12,559 bases of DNA from NCBI GenBank assembly GCA_002751075.1, contig NAOQ01000004.1, positions 286,559 to 299,117 of the forward strand, read 5' to 3'. How positions within the stretch are numbered: position 1 is the stretch's first letter; the number at the start of each line of letters is the position of its first letter. Positions 1 through 9,568 of the stretch are shown piece after piece. The translations under genes and the position numbers were made by a program. The notes beneath the pieces are model-generated. The model had not been told where the DNA came from. It saw only the letters and a list, made by a program, of their open reading frames with translations, and made no database searches. The DNA is from Ichthyophonus hoferi (Eukaryota; Opisthokonta; Ichthyosporea; Ichthyophonida; Ichthyophonidae).

Positions 1-80
1 ACAATACAATACAATACAATACAATACAATACAATACAATACAATACAATGCAATGCAATGCAATGCAATACATTGCAAT
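1..80. repeat. Pentanucleotide microsatellite (ACAAT)n / (GCAAT)n
   Basis: ACAAT is repeated about ten times from the first base, then drifts to GCAAT and degenerate copies up to about position 80. It lies in the intron left of ankyrin exon 139-314. The array touches the window edge, so its full length is unknown. Confidence 0.9.
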
Positions 81-138
81 AAAAGGGCACCCACCCCTAG
101 CTAATATTATTAGTATTAGTTACTACACATAATCTCAC

Positions 139-1947
139 CAAACGCTTCGTGATAAGGTAGGACTGTGACCATGGTGATAATGGGAGTCGTGATGTAACAA
201 CAATAATCGACAATCATGTGATCTACACTGACACGCCCAATGAAGGGCTGTCAACCCTCGGTTGTCATGGTGATCTATGGAGAGTTGTTTGTGTAGTAGA
301 TATTTGACGCAATTCTATTAGTAGGAGTGAATGGAAGTCAGAAAAGGAAGAAAGAGGGAAATAGATAAGAGATTATATTATATTGTCTTAGATAATATTG
401 CATGGTCTGTATTGCATTGTATAACATGCATGATATGGCATTACACATATGTCCTGTCATGTTAGAGTTAGGTATGATTGACTCCTAGTGACTTATATCA
501 AAGAACATGCCATACCTTCACATTCTAGCTGGGTCTTACAACCATCACATTATCAGGCTACTATATTTATACCGTCATATATACATACATACACACCTGC
601 ATATATACATAAACATACACACACCTAAATGCATGCATACATACATACCTATATACCTACATACAGATATACATACATACATACACACATACATACATAC
701 ATACATGCAGACATACATACATAGATACAATCATAAACACAAACAACATACCGGTTGTGTAGGGCACGCACAATGCAACAATGACCTGCCAGCCCCATCT
801 GTACACTGTAGACTAAAACCTAACTCCACCATAGCCTCTACACAATCTATTCTCCCTATGGCAATAGCGTGTTGTAAGGCATCGGGTGAATTATTTATGT
901 TGGTGCTGGTGATAATTTTACGAAGGGCAGGGACATCATTGATGGCTGTGTGGTGAGAGTGTGAGAGGTATATATGTAAGCCTATTTTTATATATAGAAG
1001 TATATAGAAATATATAGTATCATGTACAAATAATCGTTTCATATATTTAAACTTTTGAACGTCTTTAATCAATGCATATATATATTGCTACCATATGAAA
1101 CCTTGCTGAAGAGCTTTGTTTTAGGCGAGACTCGTATTGTATCATAACATATCATATTGTATTGTATTGTATTATTTTGTATTGTATTAATTATATTATA
1201 CTATATTATATTATACTCGCATATAAATACTTATTCTATTAATTTAATTCAGACTCTTATTCACCGTCATTACTGCTCCCGTCACAGTATATATATATTG
1301 AAACATACATCAAAACAACCCAGCCATATTCTTTCTTAGCTGTCGTTACCTTCCCTCCCATTTTCTTTCCCTTTTTTTTTTCCATTGGTTATGCTCACCA
1401 AGGGAGCAAAAATAAATCCATGTTCAATAAATATTGTTAAAGAATCTCTTTTTTTGCTTCCTGTCTCTACCTTTCTCGTCACAGTATATATTAAAGCATA
1501 AAAACAATCCAAACATCTTTCTTTGCCATCAGCACTTTTCCTCTCCTTTTCTTTTCCTTTCTTGATACGATTATACTCGCCATTGAATCAAAACTTAATC
1601 CATGTTCAACAAATACTATCAATGAACATCCTTTTTCTTTCAGTCTCTTTATATATGACAAGAATGTGTCTTGTCTCTTAAAAAGGTGACAGTATAGAGT
1701 AGCAATGATAAATAATTTGTTAAAGAAAAGAAAAGTTTGTTGATCGAGGACCACTATCTCTATTACTATTTGATAGTTTTATTAATTGAAACCTCACTTG
1801 AAACATACTTATTGATATGTTTGCATGTCTGGTATGAGGCTCTCACCTATAATCTGTCGCATACGTGACTTAACCTGTGGCGTTAGTATGTCTAGCTGTG
1901 CATTTCTCGGGTGTATATTAGCGAACGTCATGCTGGTATACAACGTA
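139..1947 (-). CDS. Ankyrin-repeat protein, 5' part (three exons, continues off the left edge)
   Basis: Three minus-strand exons join in frame: 1947-1847 (first ATG at 1931-1929), 945-752 and 314-139. The donors read GTGAGA, GTATGT and GTGAGA; the acceptors end in CAG, CAG and TAG. From that ATG the visible protein is 151 residues. About three ankyrin-like units can be read: roughly 24-48, then 49-89 with IGRIDCVEAMVELG and GRSLLHCAC, then 93-130 with NCVKYLLHKQLSID and RGLTALHWACQ. The TALH and LLH motifs and the spacing are typical of ankyrin helix pairs, which usually bind proteins. The second unit continues across the 752/314 junction without a break, which supports the splice. No signal peptide or membrane segment is visible. 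The start is uncertain: a CAG acceptor at 1950-1948 suggests an upstream exon, possibly only 5' UTR. The last donor at 138 sends the gene beyond the window. I do not recognise the family beyond the repeat type. Confidence 0.75.
315..751 (-). repeat. Ankyrin-gene intron carrying a CATA tetranucleotide repeat
   Basis: This 437-bp intron lies between the second and third ankyrin exons. Positions about 577-745 are an imperfect CATA/CACA array with interruptions such as CCTA and CAGA. The rest (315-576) is AT-rich, and I see no coding or RNA signal there. A plus-strand open frame across 507-956 is only the antisense of the ankyrin exon plus this microsatellite. Confidence 0.85.
946..1846 (-). other. 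Long ankyrin-gene intron with low-complexity and duplicated sequence
   Basis: This 901-bp intron separates the first two visible ankyrin exons. It has a TATTG/TATTA pentamer-like stretch at about 1150-1215, then a diverged tandem duplication at 1281-1649 (listed separately). The plus strand is C/T-rich at about 1340-1380 and 1520-1565. A minus-strand open frame of 87 codons (1754-1491) runs through the duplication. It has no recognisable domain and I do not call it a gene. Confidence 0.7.
1281..1649. repeat. Diverged ~197-bp tandem duplication
   Basis: Copy A starts at 1281 and copy B at 1478, both with GTCACAGTATATAT. Landmarks then recur in the same order: a run of A and C around CAAAACAACC / AAAACAATCC, a CTTTCTT block, a C/T-rich tract, ACTCGCCATTG / GCTCACCAAGG, then AATCCATGTTCAA followed by TAAATATTGTTA / CAAATACTATCA, ending near a GTCTCT. 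The copies differ at many bases and by small indels, so the event is not recent. Confidence 0.75.
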
Positions 1948-2271
1948 CTGTGGGTAGATATGATGATATAATTATAATATTACTCTTCCTACAGCTATAT
2001 ACACATATATGAGTGTAAGTATAAGTAAATAAAAGGCTGTGCAATATAAATAAAGCCATATCAAGGGAATTTATTATCACGTCTACGTCTTGGGAGTAAA
2101 AGCACCCAGTATTTGAATTTTTTTGGCACCTTAATTAACGAGTTTTTCAATTAATTATGTCCATTGGGTAGCACTAATGACAACCTACAATGGGAAAGAT
2201 GACTAAATGGTATATTTCATCGTATTCCAATTATATTCAATTATTATATTTTATAACACCGGACCAATAAA

Positions 2272-2421
2272 CCTAGTATACTATACTTACGCATATAAAA
2301 CCATATATAGACCCTACTATGTCATAGATTCTTAGTACGTCAAGAAGTCTAATATATTATCCTTACGCACATATAACCACATATAGACCTTGTCATATCA
2401 TTAACTCCTAACACCAAGAAA
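2272..2421. repeat. Diverged ~76-bp tandem duplication
   Basis: CTTACGCATATAAAACCATA at 2286 recurs as CTTACGCACATATAACCACA at 2362. ATATAGACC follows in both copies, and GTCAT appears further on in both. The period is 76 bp with scattered substitutions and small indels. The repeat sits between genes. Confidence 0.75.
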
Positions 2422-2992
2422 TACGTACAGACTGTTAACAGCATATTTTAATGTCTTGATGAGCCAATAGCAGTTGTACATTTAAAATATACATCATAGT
2501 TTAAACTGCGTAGCTTGCACTCAGAATATTTTTAAAAAAAATAGACAATAATCCATAGGTTTATGAAGACAAACCTATTAATTGATAGTATGGATCATGA
2601 TCATAGATTGAATTTATACCATTCCTATATTGTACTGCAGTATATTTTAACTAGATTAATCTTATTAAAGTAAGATAAGTGAGTTGATAGTAATGAATCC
2701 GTGTATACATATATAAGATAGTATAATACACTACTATATTATAATATTAAATAAAATAATATATACATATAAATGGATTCAAAAGAATATGATGGTATAA
2801 GTAATTACTTCAATAAGTATGTGTAATCATACTAAAACAAAATCTGGGTATACCCAGCGTGCATTAATTACATGCTCAAATAAACATAATGCCCACACAA
2901 GTTAAACCAACTCCAAACACTGTTACATGTATAAGTATTTCAAATGTAACTGCCATTGCAGCCATATGAGGTTATACAGCTATCTCTCCATT

Positions 2993-2998
2993 TTTATT
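2993..2998 (-). promoter_or_regulatory. Candidate polyadenylation signal of the deaminase gene
   Basis: The minus strand reads AATAAA here, about 160 nt after the deaminase stop codon. It is the only exact copy I noticed between about 2900 and the stop. In DNA this AT-rich a hexamer is weak evidence, and the GU-rich element expected downstream is not obvious. Confidence 0.35.
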
Positions 2999-3158
2999 GT
3001 CGCTCCTTTTCTTATCTCTTACCCAACCTATTCCCCATTCATTTATAGCAATGAGATTACAGTATCATTTTTTCAAGCAGATGTATATATATATCGTTCA
3101 TGCTGCATTCATGATCACCCACGTCCGGTATTACAAACCAGATGGTAACCAATGGTAT

Positions 3159-6152
3159 TTAGCCATTAAGGGCGGTTGATGAGGTAAACGTATTAAAATC
3201 GATAGTAATGGTTTTCATACTGGGTGAGAATTTTCTGGGGGAAGGGGAGAACATGCCTGGTTAAAATAGAAAGATAGCGTATTGATTGGAGAATGTTGGT
3301 GAGGCGAAAGGGCATGAAGATAGGATATTCAATAGAATAATTACAAATATATATATAGATATGATTAACCTGTATCACAGTGGCGTAGTGCTATTAAGAT
3401 TGGAATATTAATTTTAAATTTTTAAAATTGAAAATAAATAATGATATGTGTAGTAATATTAGAATAGCCGTATATATGAATGTCTATAGAGATATTATCG
3501 AAATACATGTAGTATATAGAAAAACAGAGATACAATGGTTATAAGAATAGAAAGATAGATAGATATAGTTGAGTTCAGTAGGTAGGTAGATAAATATATG
3601 AAGATAAAGCGATTATATAGAAACAAACAGATAGTTATGTAGGTAACTAGATAGATATTTGATAATGATATAGCCAAGCATGCAAACATAACAGACTGTT
3701 GCAACTCGATATTTTTCTACCCATCTGTTTATTGCAATAATATGTATATCGTTACAAGGTTATTCGTTTTACATTTACCACCATAACAAAATACCATTTT
3801 AGTAGTTGCTCCACTACATACTTATGTATGAATGTGCATGTATATGCTAAATCTAGCGCGTGATAAATCGGGTAACACAGTTCTAGAAATACAAATCTAT
3901 AAGATAATGCTAAACTAAGATATATGTCAGTACATACTTGCAGGTAACTCCAGCCATATCGAGAAGGCGACGGGAAGCAATGAACTCATCAGTATCATGA
4001 TACTTGTCGGAACAGAAAATAACAGTGCGTATACCAGACTGGATAATGAGCTTAGCACACTCTGTGGGTAGCAAGGGAGGGGCGTATATATGAATACATA
4101 AATATATATGCATTTACCTACTACCAATTCTATTACAATCCCGAACTACCAATCATATCACAATTCAATACAACCAATCAGAGGAAATAGACAGGACTAG
4201 GGTAAGAAAACATAAAGAAGTCAATCACCTACCATTGCATGGAAATAAAGCCACGTATATAGTACAGTTCTTGACATTAGCCGAGTTCTTGTTCAAGATA
4301 GCATTAAGTTCGGCATGGCAGACATAGGGATATCTAAGAAGAAAATATTAACATATTGGTCTAGTATCACAGGTCATATGATAGATCAAAAATGGGTGGA
4401 AGCCAATGGAAAAAGTTATTACGATAAGTTTAGATTATAATGTTGGTTTAATTGACTGCACCCTGATACCTAGGCATATATATATGTTTATATATTTACC
4501 GCTTCTTATAAGACTGTATTCCGATATTTTGCATTATTGCTATCCTATTATACTTATTACAGGATTTAGTTATGCAAATTGACTATCAAAATTATTTAAT
4601 GTGTTTTCTTTGATTGGTCAAGTTGCCAATTTAAAAAAGACACCAAAAAAGGAAGCTATAGTAATGTCAGTGTGGCAGTCATGCATGTACCTATTATTGG
4701 TTTGTAGACCCAGTTGAGAGAGGGTAAACGAGTGCAAAGGAAAGTAAATAAGATCAAAACATGGAGAAACAAACAAAAAGAATATATGGTGGGAAAGAAT
4801 AGGAAATATTGATTAATATTTTGTGTTGCAATCCAAAAAGAAAACACACATATAAACGTATACATAGATTTAGAGATAATAGGATAATGATAGTATGATC
4901 TAGTATAGGATAGTAGGTATAGGATAAAGTATACAAAAGTATGTATGGCTGAATGTGAACTTAGAACATAAAGAATAAGCGAGCGAATACTAAAAGTGAT
5001 GTTAGAGACAGAAATAATTGGGTGGAAATTACTAACTTTGTATCCAATCGGCTTTCAGCTTGTCGGGCCCATGGTAGTATGTCATCACTACAGCCATTGG
5101 GCATCCCGTTATAACCAATGCCTACTATCTTCTTGTCTTCATTCACTATACAAGCACCAACTTCAAGCAAAAAGAGAATTAATAATTTATTAGTAATATA
5201 TATAACCTGTGATATATAAGCTATAATCTATATATTATCTAACATTAAATATATAAAGAGTATTTGTATAATCTATTAACTGTAATCTCTATAGTATATA
5301 ATCTATTATATAGTTTACGATATGTTTTGCTTAAATGTATGTACTATGTATGTATTTATACAATATAATAAAAATATACGGTACATTCATATATACATAA
5401 AACATAATACGTAATCATATACAATATATATAAAACGGAATGCATACCTACATATATCAATACAACATACACACCTATTATACTATAACGCATATCATAC
5501 TATCACACATGCAGGCATACACATGACAATGGCATACACACATAGACAGACAGACAGACAGACATGCACGCACATGCATGCATACATGCGCTTACACCTA
5601 AATAAAGCATATATATAAGCACATATATACATATATACGTATATTAAACACAACAACAAAGCACTTACCCTGTGAGTTAGGATCCTTCGATCTCTGTGCC
5701 GACAGAAAGGCAACAGCCATAAAGTAGTCATCCCAACATATATAACCTATATAACACTAGGCATTACTATACATTCTTGTGCATTAAAGCATATATACAA
5801 AAATCAATGGCCTCTAAATTTTCATGGTCTTAAAGAATAGATTCGATAAACAATTTCTTCTTCGTTTTTGTGGCTGAACAAGTAGGAAAATTGATTTTAG
5901 AGAATGTATTCTTACTTGCATATAAGGATATATCCGTGTATATCAATGTTTATCAAGGTCTACATATATACATATATACATAAATACTATCATACATAAG
6001 TAGTAAGAAGTTCATAAAGCAAACAGAAACATCTAGGGTACTGTAGAAACCTTTGCTATGACCCATTATCACACTAAAAACACACATATACATTTATATC
6101 TACCTTCTCTCTTACTAGTTGCTTCCGTCGAGGCCGCAATCTTGTCACCCAT
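3159..6152 (-). CDS. DCTD: Deoxycytidylate (dCMP) deaminase, complete six-exon gene
   Basis: It converts dCMP to dUMP, the substrate of thymidylate synthase; enzymes of this family need zinc and are hexamers activated by dCTP. Exons on the minus strand are 6152-6104, 5746-5669, 5160-5037, 4333-4233, 4061-3938 and 3234-3159, totalling 552 nt and 183 residues with a TAA stop; the human enzyme has 178. All five junctions keep frame, with donors GTAGAT, GTAAGT, GTTAGT, GTAGGT and GTATGT. Domain order: [19 protein letters not shown] (50% in exon 2), then [12 protein letters not shown] (58-69, matching the human allosteric-site region), then HAE (90-92: zinc ligand H90, catalytic E92), then PCNEC (115-119: zinc ligands C116 and C119), and a KTITIDF C-terminal strand. 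No key residue is missing. It starts head to head with the kinesin gene. The first exon is the least conserved part, but its frame and the KREGY junction fit. Confidence 0.96.
3235..3937 (-). other. Deaminase intron 5 with a degenerate GATA repeat
   Basis: This 703-bp AT-rich intron holds an imperfect GATA/GTAG array at about 3549-3660. The rest shows nothing I can name. Its short open frames (for example 3704-3495 on the minus strand) are low-complexity translations of the repeat. Confidence 0.75.
4334..5036 (-). other. Deaminase intron 3
   Basis: 703 bp, AT-rich. It contains ATAGGATAGTA-like short repeats near 4880-4930 and a TATATATATG stretch near 4480. I see no coding, RNA or transposon signal. 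Open frames of about 60-69 codons here have no domain content. Confidence 0.65.
5161..5668 (-). repeat. Deaminase intron 2 with CATA/CAGA microsatellites
   Basis: This 508-bp intron is nearly all simple sequence. AT-rich TATA/ATAC repeats run to about 5480. A (CAGA)5 tract follows at 5544-5564, then GCATGCA/CATA repeats to about 5640. The minus-strand open frame at 5731-5495 reads through the microsatellite and out of frame across exon 2, so it is not a gene. Confidence 0.8.
5747..6103 (-). other. Deaminase intron 1
   Basis: 357 bp, AT-rich, with a TATACATATATACA stretch at about 5960-5985. Its ends are GTAGAT and TATATAG. I see nothing else in it. Confidence 0.7.
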
Positions 6153-7560
6153 ATTAGCAGTACGTAGTGGTAGTATATATATGTATATTGTGGAGGTAAA
6201 ATAGAATATATATATATTACTATATTATATATTATAGTAAATAAATAAATGTATTTATTTTAAGACTAGTTAGTTAGTCTGGAGGCCAGCGTGGACAAGG
6301 GCAAATCGTGATCAAACATTAATCGCTGGTATTAAGCTGTGATAGGCCTATGCGATTGTCAATTAGCTATTAGCTAACAAATACCTGTTAATCATTGAAT
6401 AATATAAAGAGGGCCAATGAATGCAAGAAATTTTTTAATAGTTTGCAATTCATATTGCGATAAAATATATGTTTACTCATTTTTATAATTTATTTTCTGT
6501 TATATTTTCTAATTTTACTATTTAAACAGCCAGATTAACTAATATTTATTAATTGGCTATAAAATGAGGAAATGTTACTGGATACATAATTATACAATAT
6601 TATTGGCTGTTACAACCGCCAAATCATTAAAATAAACTATTGTACTGGTTATGTTGAGGTATCTTTAGACCCAGTCAACTAAGCTACAGTGGAAGCAGTT
6701 TTATTCCTTTATTATTTCTGACGATTATTTTATTGCATTAATCCAGACATTATTGGCATAAAACAATAGCTGAAAAATTGGATTATAAAATAAATCTTAT
6801 GAAATTTTTTTTAAGATAAATTGTTCTTCAAGATAATTGTATAAAACCATATATATAAATTCGAAGAAAAAAAGAATTTCTGACTGATCGAGTTGAATCT
6901 TAAACGAGTAGTTAGCGGGATAAAAAATATATACCGCTTTAGGTGCTACGTCTATCCTATTGGTTGAAAGTGGCTCATAAATATAATACTTATCTTCTAT
7001 TAGCTGTAAACATTATAAAACTCAAAATCTACTTATTAGCCAATAATATATTGTTATATAGCTATCAATAAATATCTGTAGATTTTGAGTTCATTTTCAC
7101 CAATGGCTGGATTTTATATTTTAATGTATGTAGTTCATTGCCTATGAACTAGAGTTGCATTATTTGAAATTTAAACACAATAGGCTCAAGTTATACTAAC
7201 GGTCGAGCGGATTTTATCCTGGAACCGTTATATTGCATGATAATAGATGATATAATATATTGTATAATATAATATAATTTAATTTAATATAATATAGTGT
7301 AATATAGTGTATGTTTACAGTTGTTTAACATAACTTAGTACGTTTTCATATTTAACGGCATTGAAGTGGCTGTAAAGTAAAGAAATTTAGTGTTGTATTA
7401 GTAAGTGCTGTAATTTAAATTGTACACTATTACCATTGCCACCCGAACGTATCCTTTATTGTTTGCCGCCTACCTCATCATATGATATTTGAAACTAAAT
7501 TGGATAAACATACCAACATTCAGAAATAATGAAAATAGTTGAATAATTAAGGCCGACATT
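6153..7560. promoter_or_regulatory. Divergent intergenic region with a CCAAT-box cluster
   Basis: The 1,408 bp between the two start codons contain no plausible exon on either strand. CCAAT occurs on the plus strand at 6414-6418, 7040-7044 and 7100-7104. Its complement ATTGG occurs at 6552-6556, 6602-6606, 6752-6756, 6777-6781, 6959-6963 and 7499-7503. Several have the AGCCAAT or GGCCAATGA context favoured by NF-Y. The most downstream box is about 60 bp before the kinesin ATG. Both flanking genes act in the cell cycle, and shared control from here is an inference. A 9-bp hairpin (6239-6247 with 6252-6260) lies just upstream of the deaminase start. I cannot place a TATA box or transcription start with confidence because the whole spacer is AT-rich. 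Confidence 0.5.
7019..7091. repeat. Perfect 14-bp inverted repeat with 45-bp loop
   Basis: AACTCAAAATCTAC at 7019-7032 is matched exactly by its reverse complement at 7078-7091. The loop carries one of the CCAAT boxes (7040-7044). No clear target-site duplication flanks it, so a miniature transposon is possible but not shown. Confidence 0.7.
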
Positions 7561-9530
7561 ATGGGTGATAATATTCATGTGGCACTTAGAGTGCGCCCTC
7601 TGAACCAAAGGTAGGAGCGTATTTTGTTATATTTTCAGCTATGATAATAATATGTACACTACTGTTTCATATAATATAAGGTCCTCTATTAGTCAATATT
7701 ACTGTAGATAAAGGCCTATTTATAACATCATTAATTAACTATATATTGATACAGTTTGCTTTGATATACGTATATCCATCCATATAATACTGCTTCATAT
7801 TCAGAAGAGAAAAAGAGGATCAACTCTTGTATATGTATATGTTTATATAACGTACCTGCAGACGTATATATACATGAAGGAGGGAAGAGGTAATGATATT
7901 AGCGTGACTGGTCTATGATATAATCTAATGTAACTAAATATAGTTTCAGATAATATAAAACAGTTTATTGTGATATAATACTAAGCCTTATATAGAAGTG
8001 TTGAGTACAAAACCAAATAGCAACTGTGTATTTTTATAATTCTGTGTGAAAATATGTAGATGTGTGCCCTTATTTGAAAGTAGTTATACATCTACTTGTA
8101 CCTATAAATCATTTATTGTAATACATACATATATATGCTGATGTGATCCTTGGCATCCAGGGAAAGGAATAGTGATCATGGGACATGCTGGGAGATTACC
8201 GATAACTCTATTACTCTAATGCCTACTGTACCGCTAAGGGGATCGCAGGGCACATTTTCATTTGGTGAGTTAGGGGTTAGACTGTATAATATATTACAAT
8301 GTAATGCAGTATAATATAATGTGATAAAATGTAATATACTATACTATACTATGATATAATATATATGGAATAGAATATAATGTAACAATATATATTATAA
8401 TGGTATATGTATATTATATATTTGAAATAGGTATTAATATTTCTGAAATGCTATATATAATAAAATATGGTGTGATATGTATATGCTAGGATGAGCATGT
8501 ACCCCTGGGGCTGTAAATGTTCATGGAGAGGTATTAAAAGAAATCAGACATATAGTGGCACATGACAGTACAGCAAAATATATATGTATATATATTGTGG
8601 GGTGTGTGGTTGACGCTATCTTAGATTGAGCATTACATTTACAAATGATGGCTGTTATGTATAAATCTGTTTTTGTATATATGTGTGTAGGTATGTGATG
8701 GATGGGTGTAATCTTATATGTATGTTTGTTGTGATTGCATTGTCTATCATATTGTACCTCCCATGGATTCTTACTTTGCCATGTTTTGTCCACCAATCAG
8801 ATCAGGTCTTTGGTTTAAAATCAACCAATGAAGACGTCTATGCTGGGGTAGCCAAGAGTATAGTACTCTCCACGTTGGATGGTTTTAATGGTATTTATAT
8901 CATGCTATATCATACTATATTGCATAAATTATACTGTATTGTACGGTATTGTGTTATATTGTACGATATTACACTATATTGTACTATCACATGATAAGTT
9001 TTTATTATAGCATATTATAACCTAGCATATCATAACACGTCATATTATACCGTATGAAGGAACATATCTGTATATCTATCCACTTCTATCTTCATCATTA
9101 TTCCTATACTCACATATAGATACATTTTTTTTCTCTTTCTCTGGTCTCATCATACTATACCACTAGCATAGTATTCATATTATGCTGCCAACCTACCCAC
9201 TTCTTCTCCTATCTCTTCTCTCTCTAGGTACTATCTTTGCCTATGGTCAAACCTCATCAGGTAAGACCTATACTATGAAAGGAGAACCCGGTAACCCTGG
9301 TCTGATAGAACTAGCGGTTAATGAGATATTCCGACAGGTTAACCAGGTGAGTAGGATACTATGATGTTGTTATTGTTATTATTATTATTATTGCTGTTGT
9401 TGTTATTGGTGTTATTGTTGTTGTTTTTGTTGCTGTTATTATTATTATTGATGTTATTGTTATTATTGCTATTGTTGTTATTGGTATTATTGTTGTATGG
9501 TTGTTGTTTTTGTTATTATTATTGATATTT

Positions 9531-9568
<38 letters not shown>

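Larger units (their letters stand above)
1948..3158. other. AT-rich spacer between the ankyrin gene and the deaminase gene
   Basis: The spacer is about 1.2 kb and I find no convincing coding exon on either strand. It would hold the upstream region of the ankyrin gene and the 3' UTR of the deaminase. It contains a 76-bp tandem duplication (2272-2421) and a small hairpin: ATAGGTTT at 2555-2562 and its complement at 2571-2578, with an 8-base loop. Short open frames at 2927-3179 lack any domain and are taken as chance. Confidence 0.6.

Noticed and set aside
1-80. ACAAT array as telomeric or subtelomeric repeat
   Set aside because: It is short, drifts in sequence, matches no known telomere motif and lies in the intron of a gene that continues beyond the window.
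507-956. 149-codon plus-strand open frame
   Set aside because: It translates a CATA microsatellite and the antisense of the ankyrin exon 752-945. The ankyrin reading on the minus strand has domain support and good splice sites.
1491-1754. 87-codon minus-strand open frame
   Set aside because: It has no domain, lies inside a diverged tandem duplication within an intron, and is not needed for the in-phase join of the flanking ankyrin exons.
3235-5036. Two deaminase introns (3 and 5) of exactly equal length, 703 bp
   Set aside because: I see no sequence similarity between them, so the equal length looks like coincidence.
5495-5731. Cysteine-rich 78-codon minus-strand open frame
   Set aside because: It reads out of frame over deaminase exon 2 and then through a CAGA/CATA microsatellite. 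The cysteines come from the repeat.
8521-8994. Open frames of 91 and 103 codons overlapping kinesin exon 3
   Set aside because: They are in other frames or on the opposite strand. The kinesin frame across 8801-8890 encodes conserved motor sequence.
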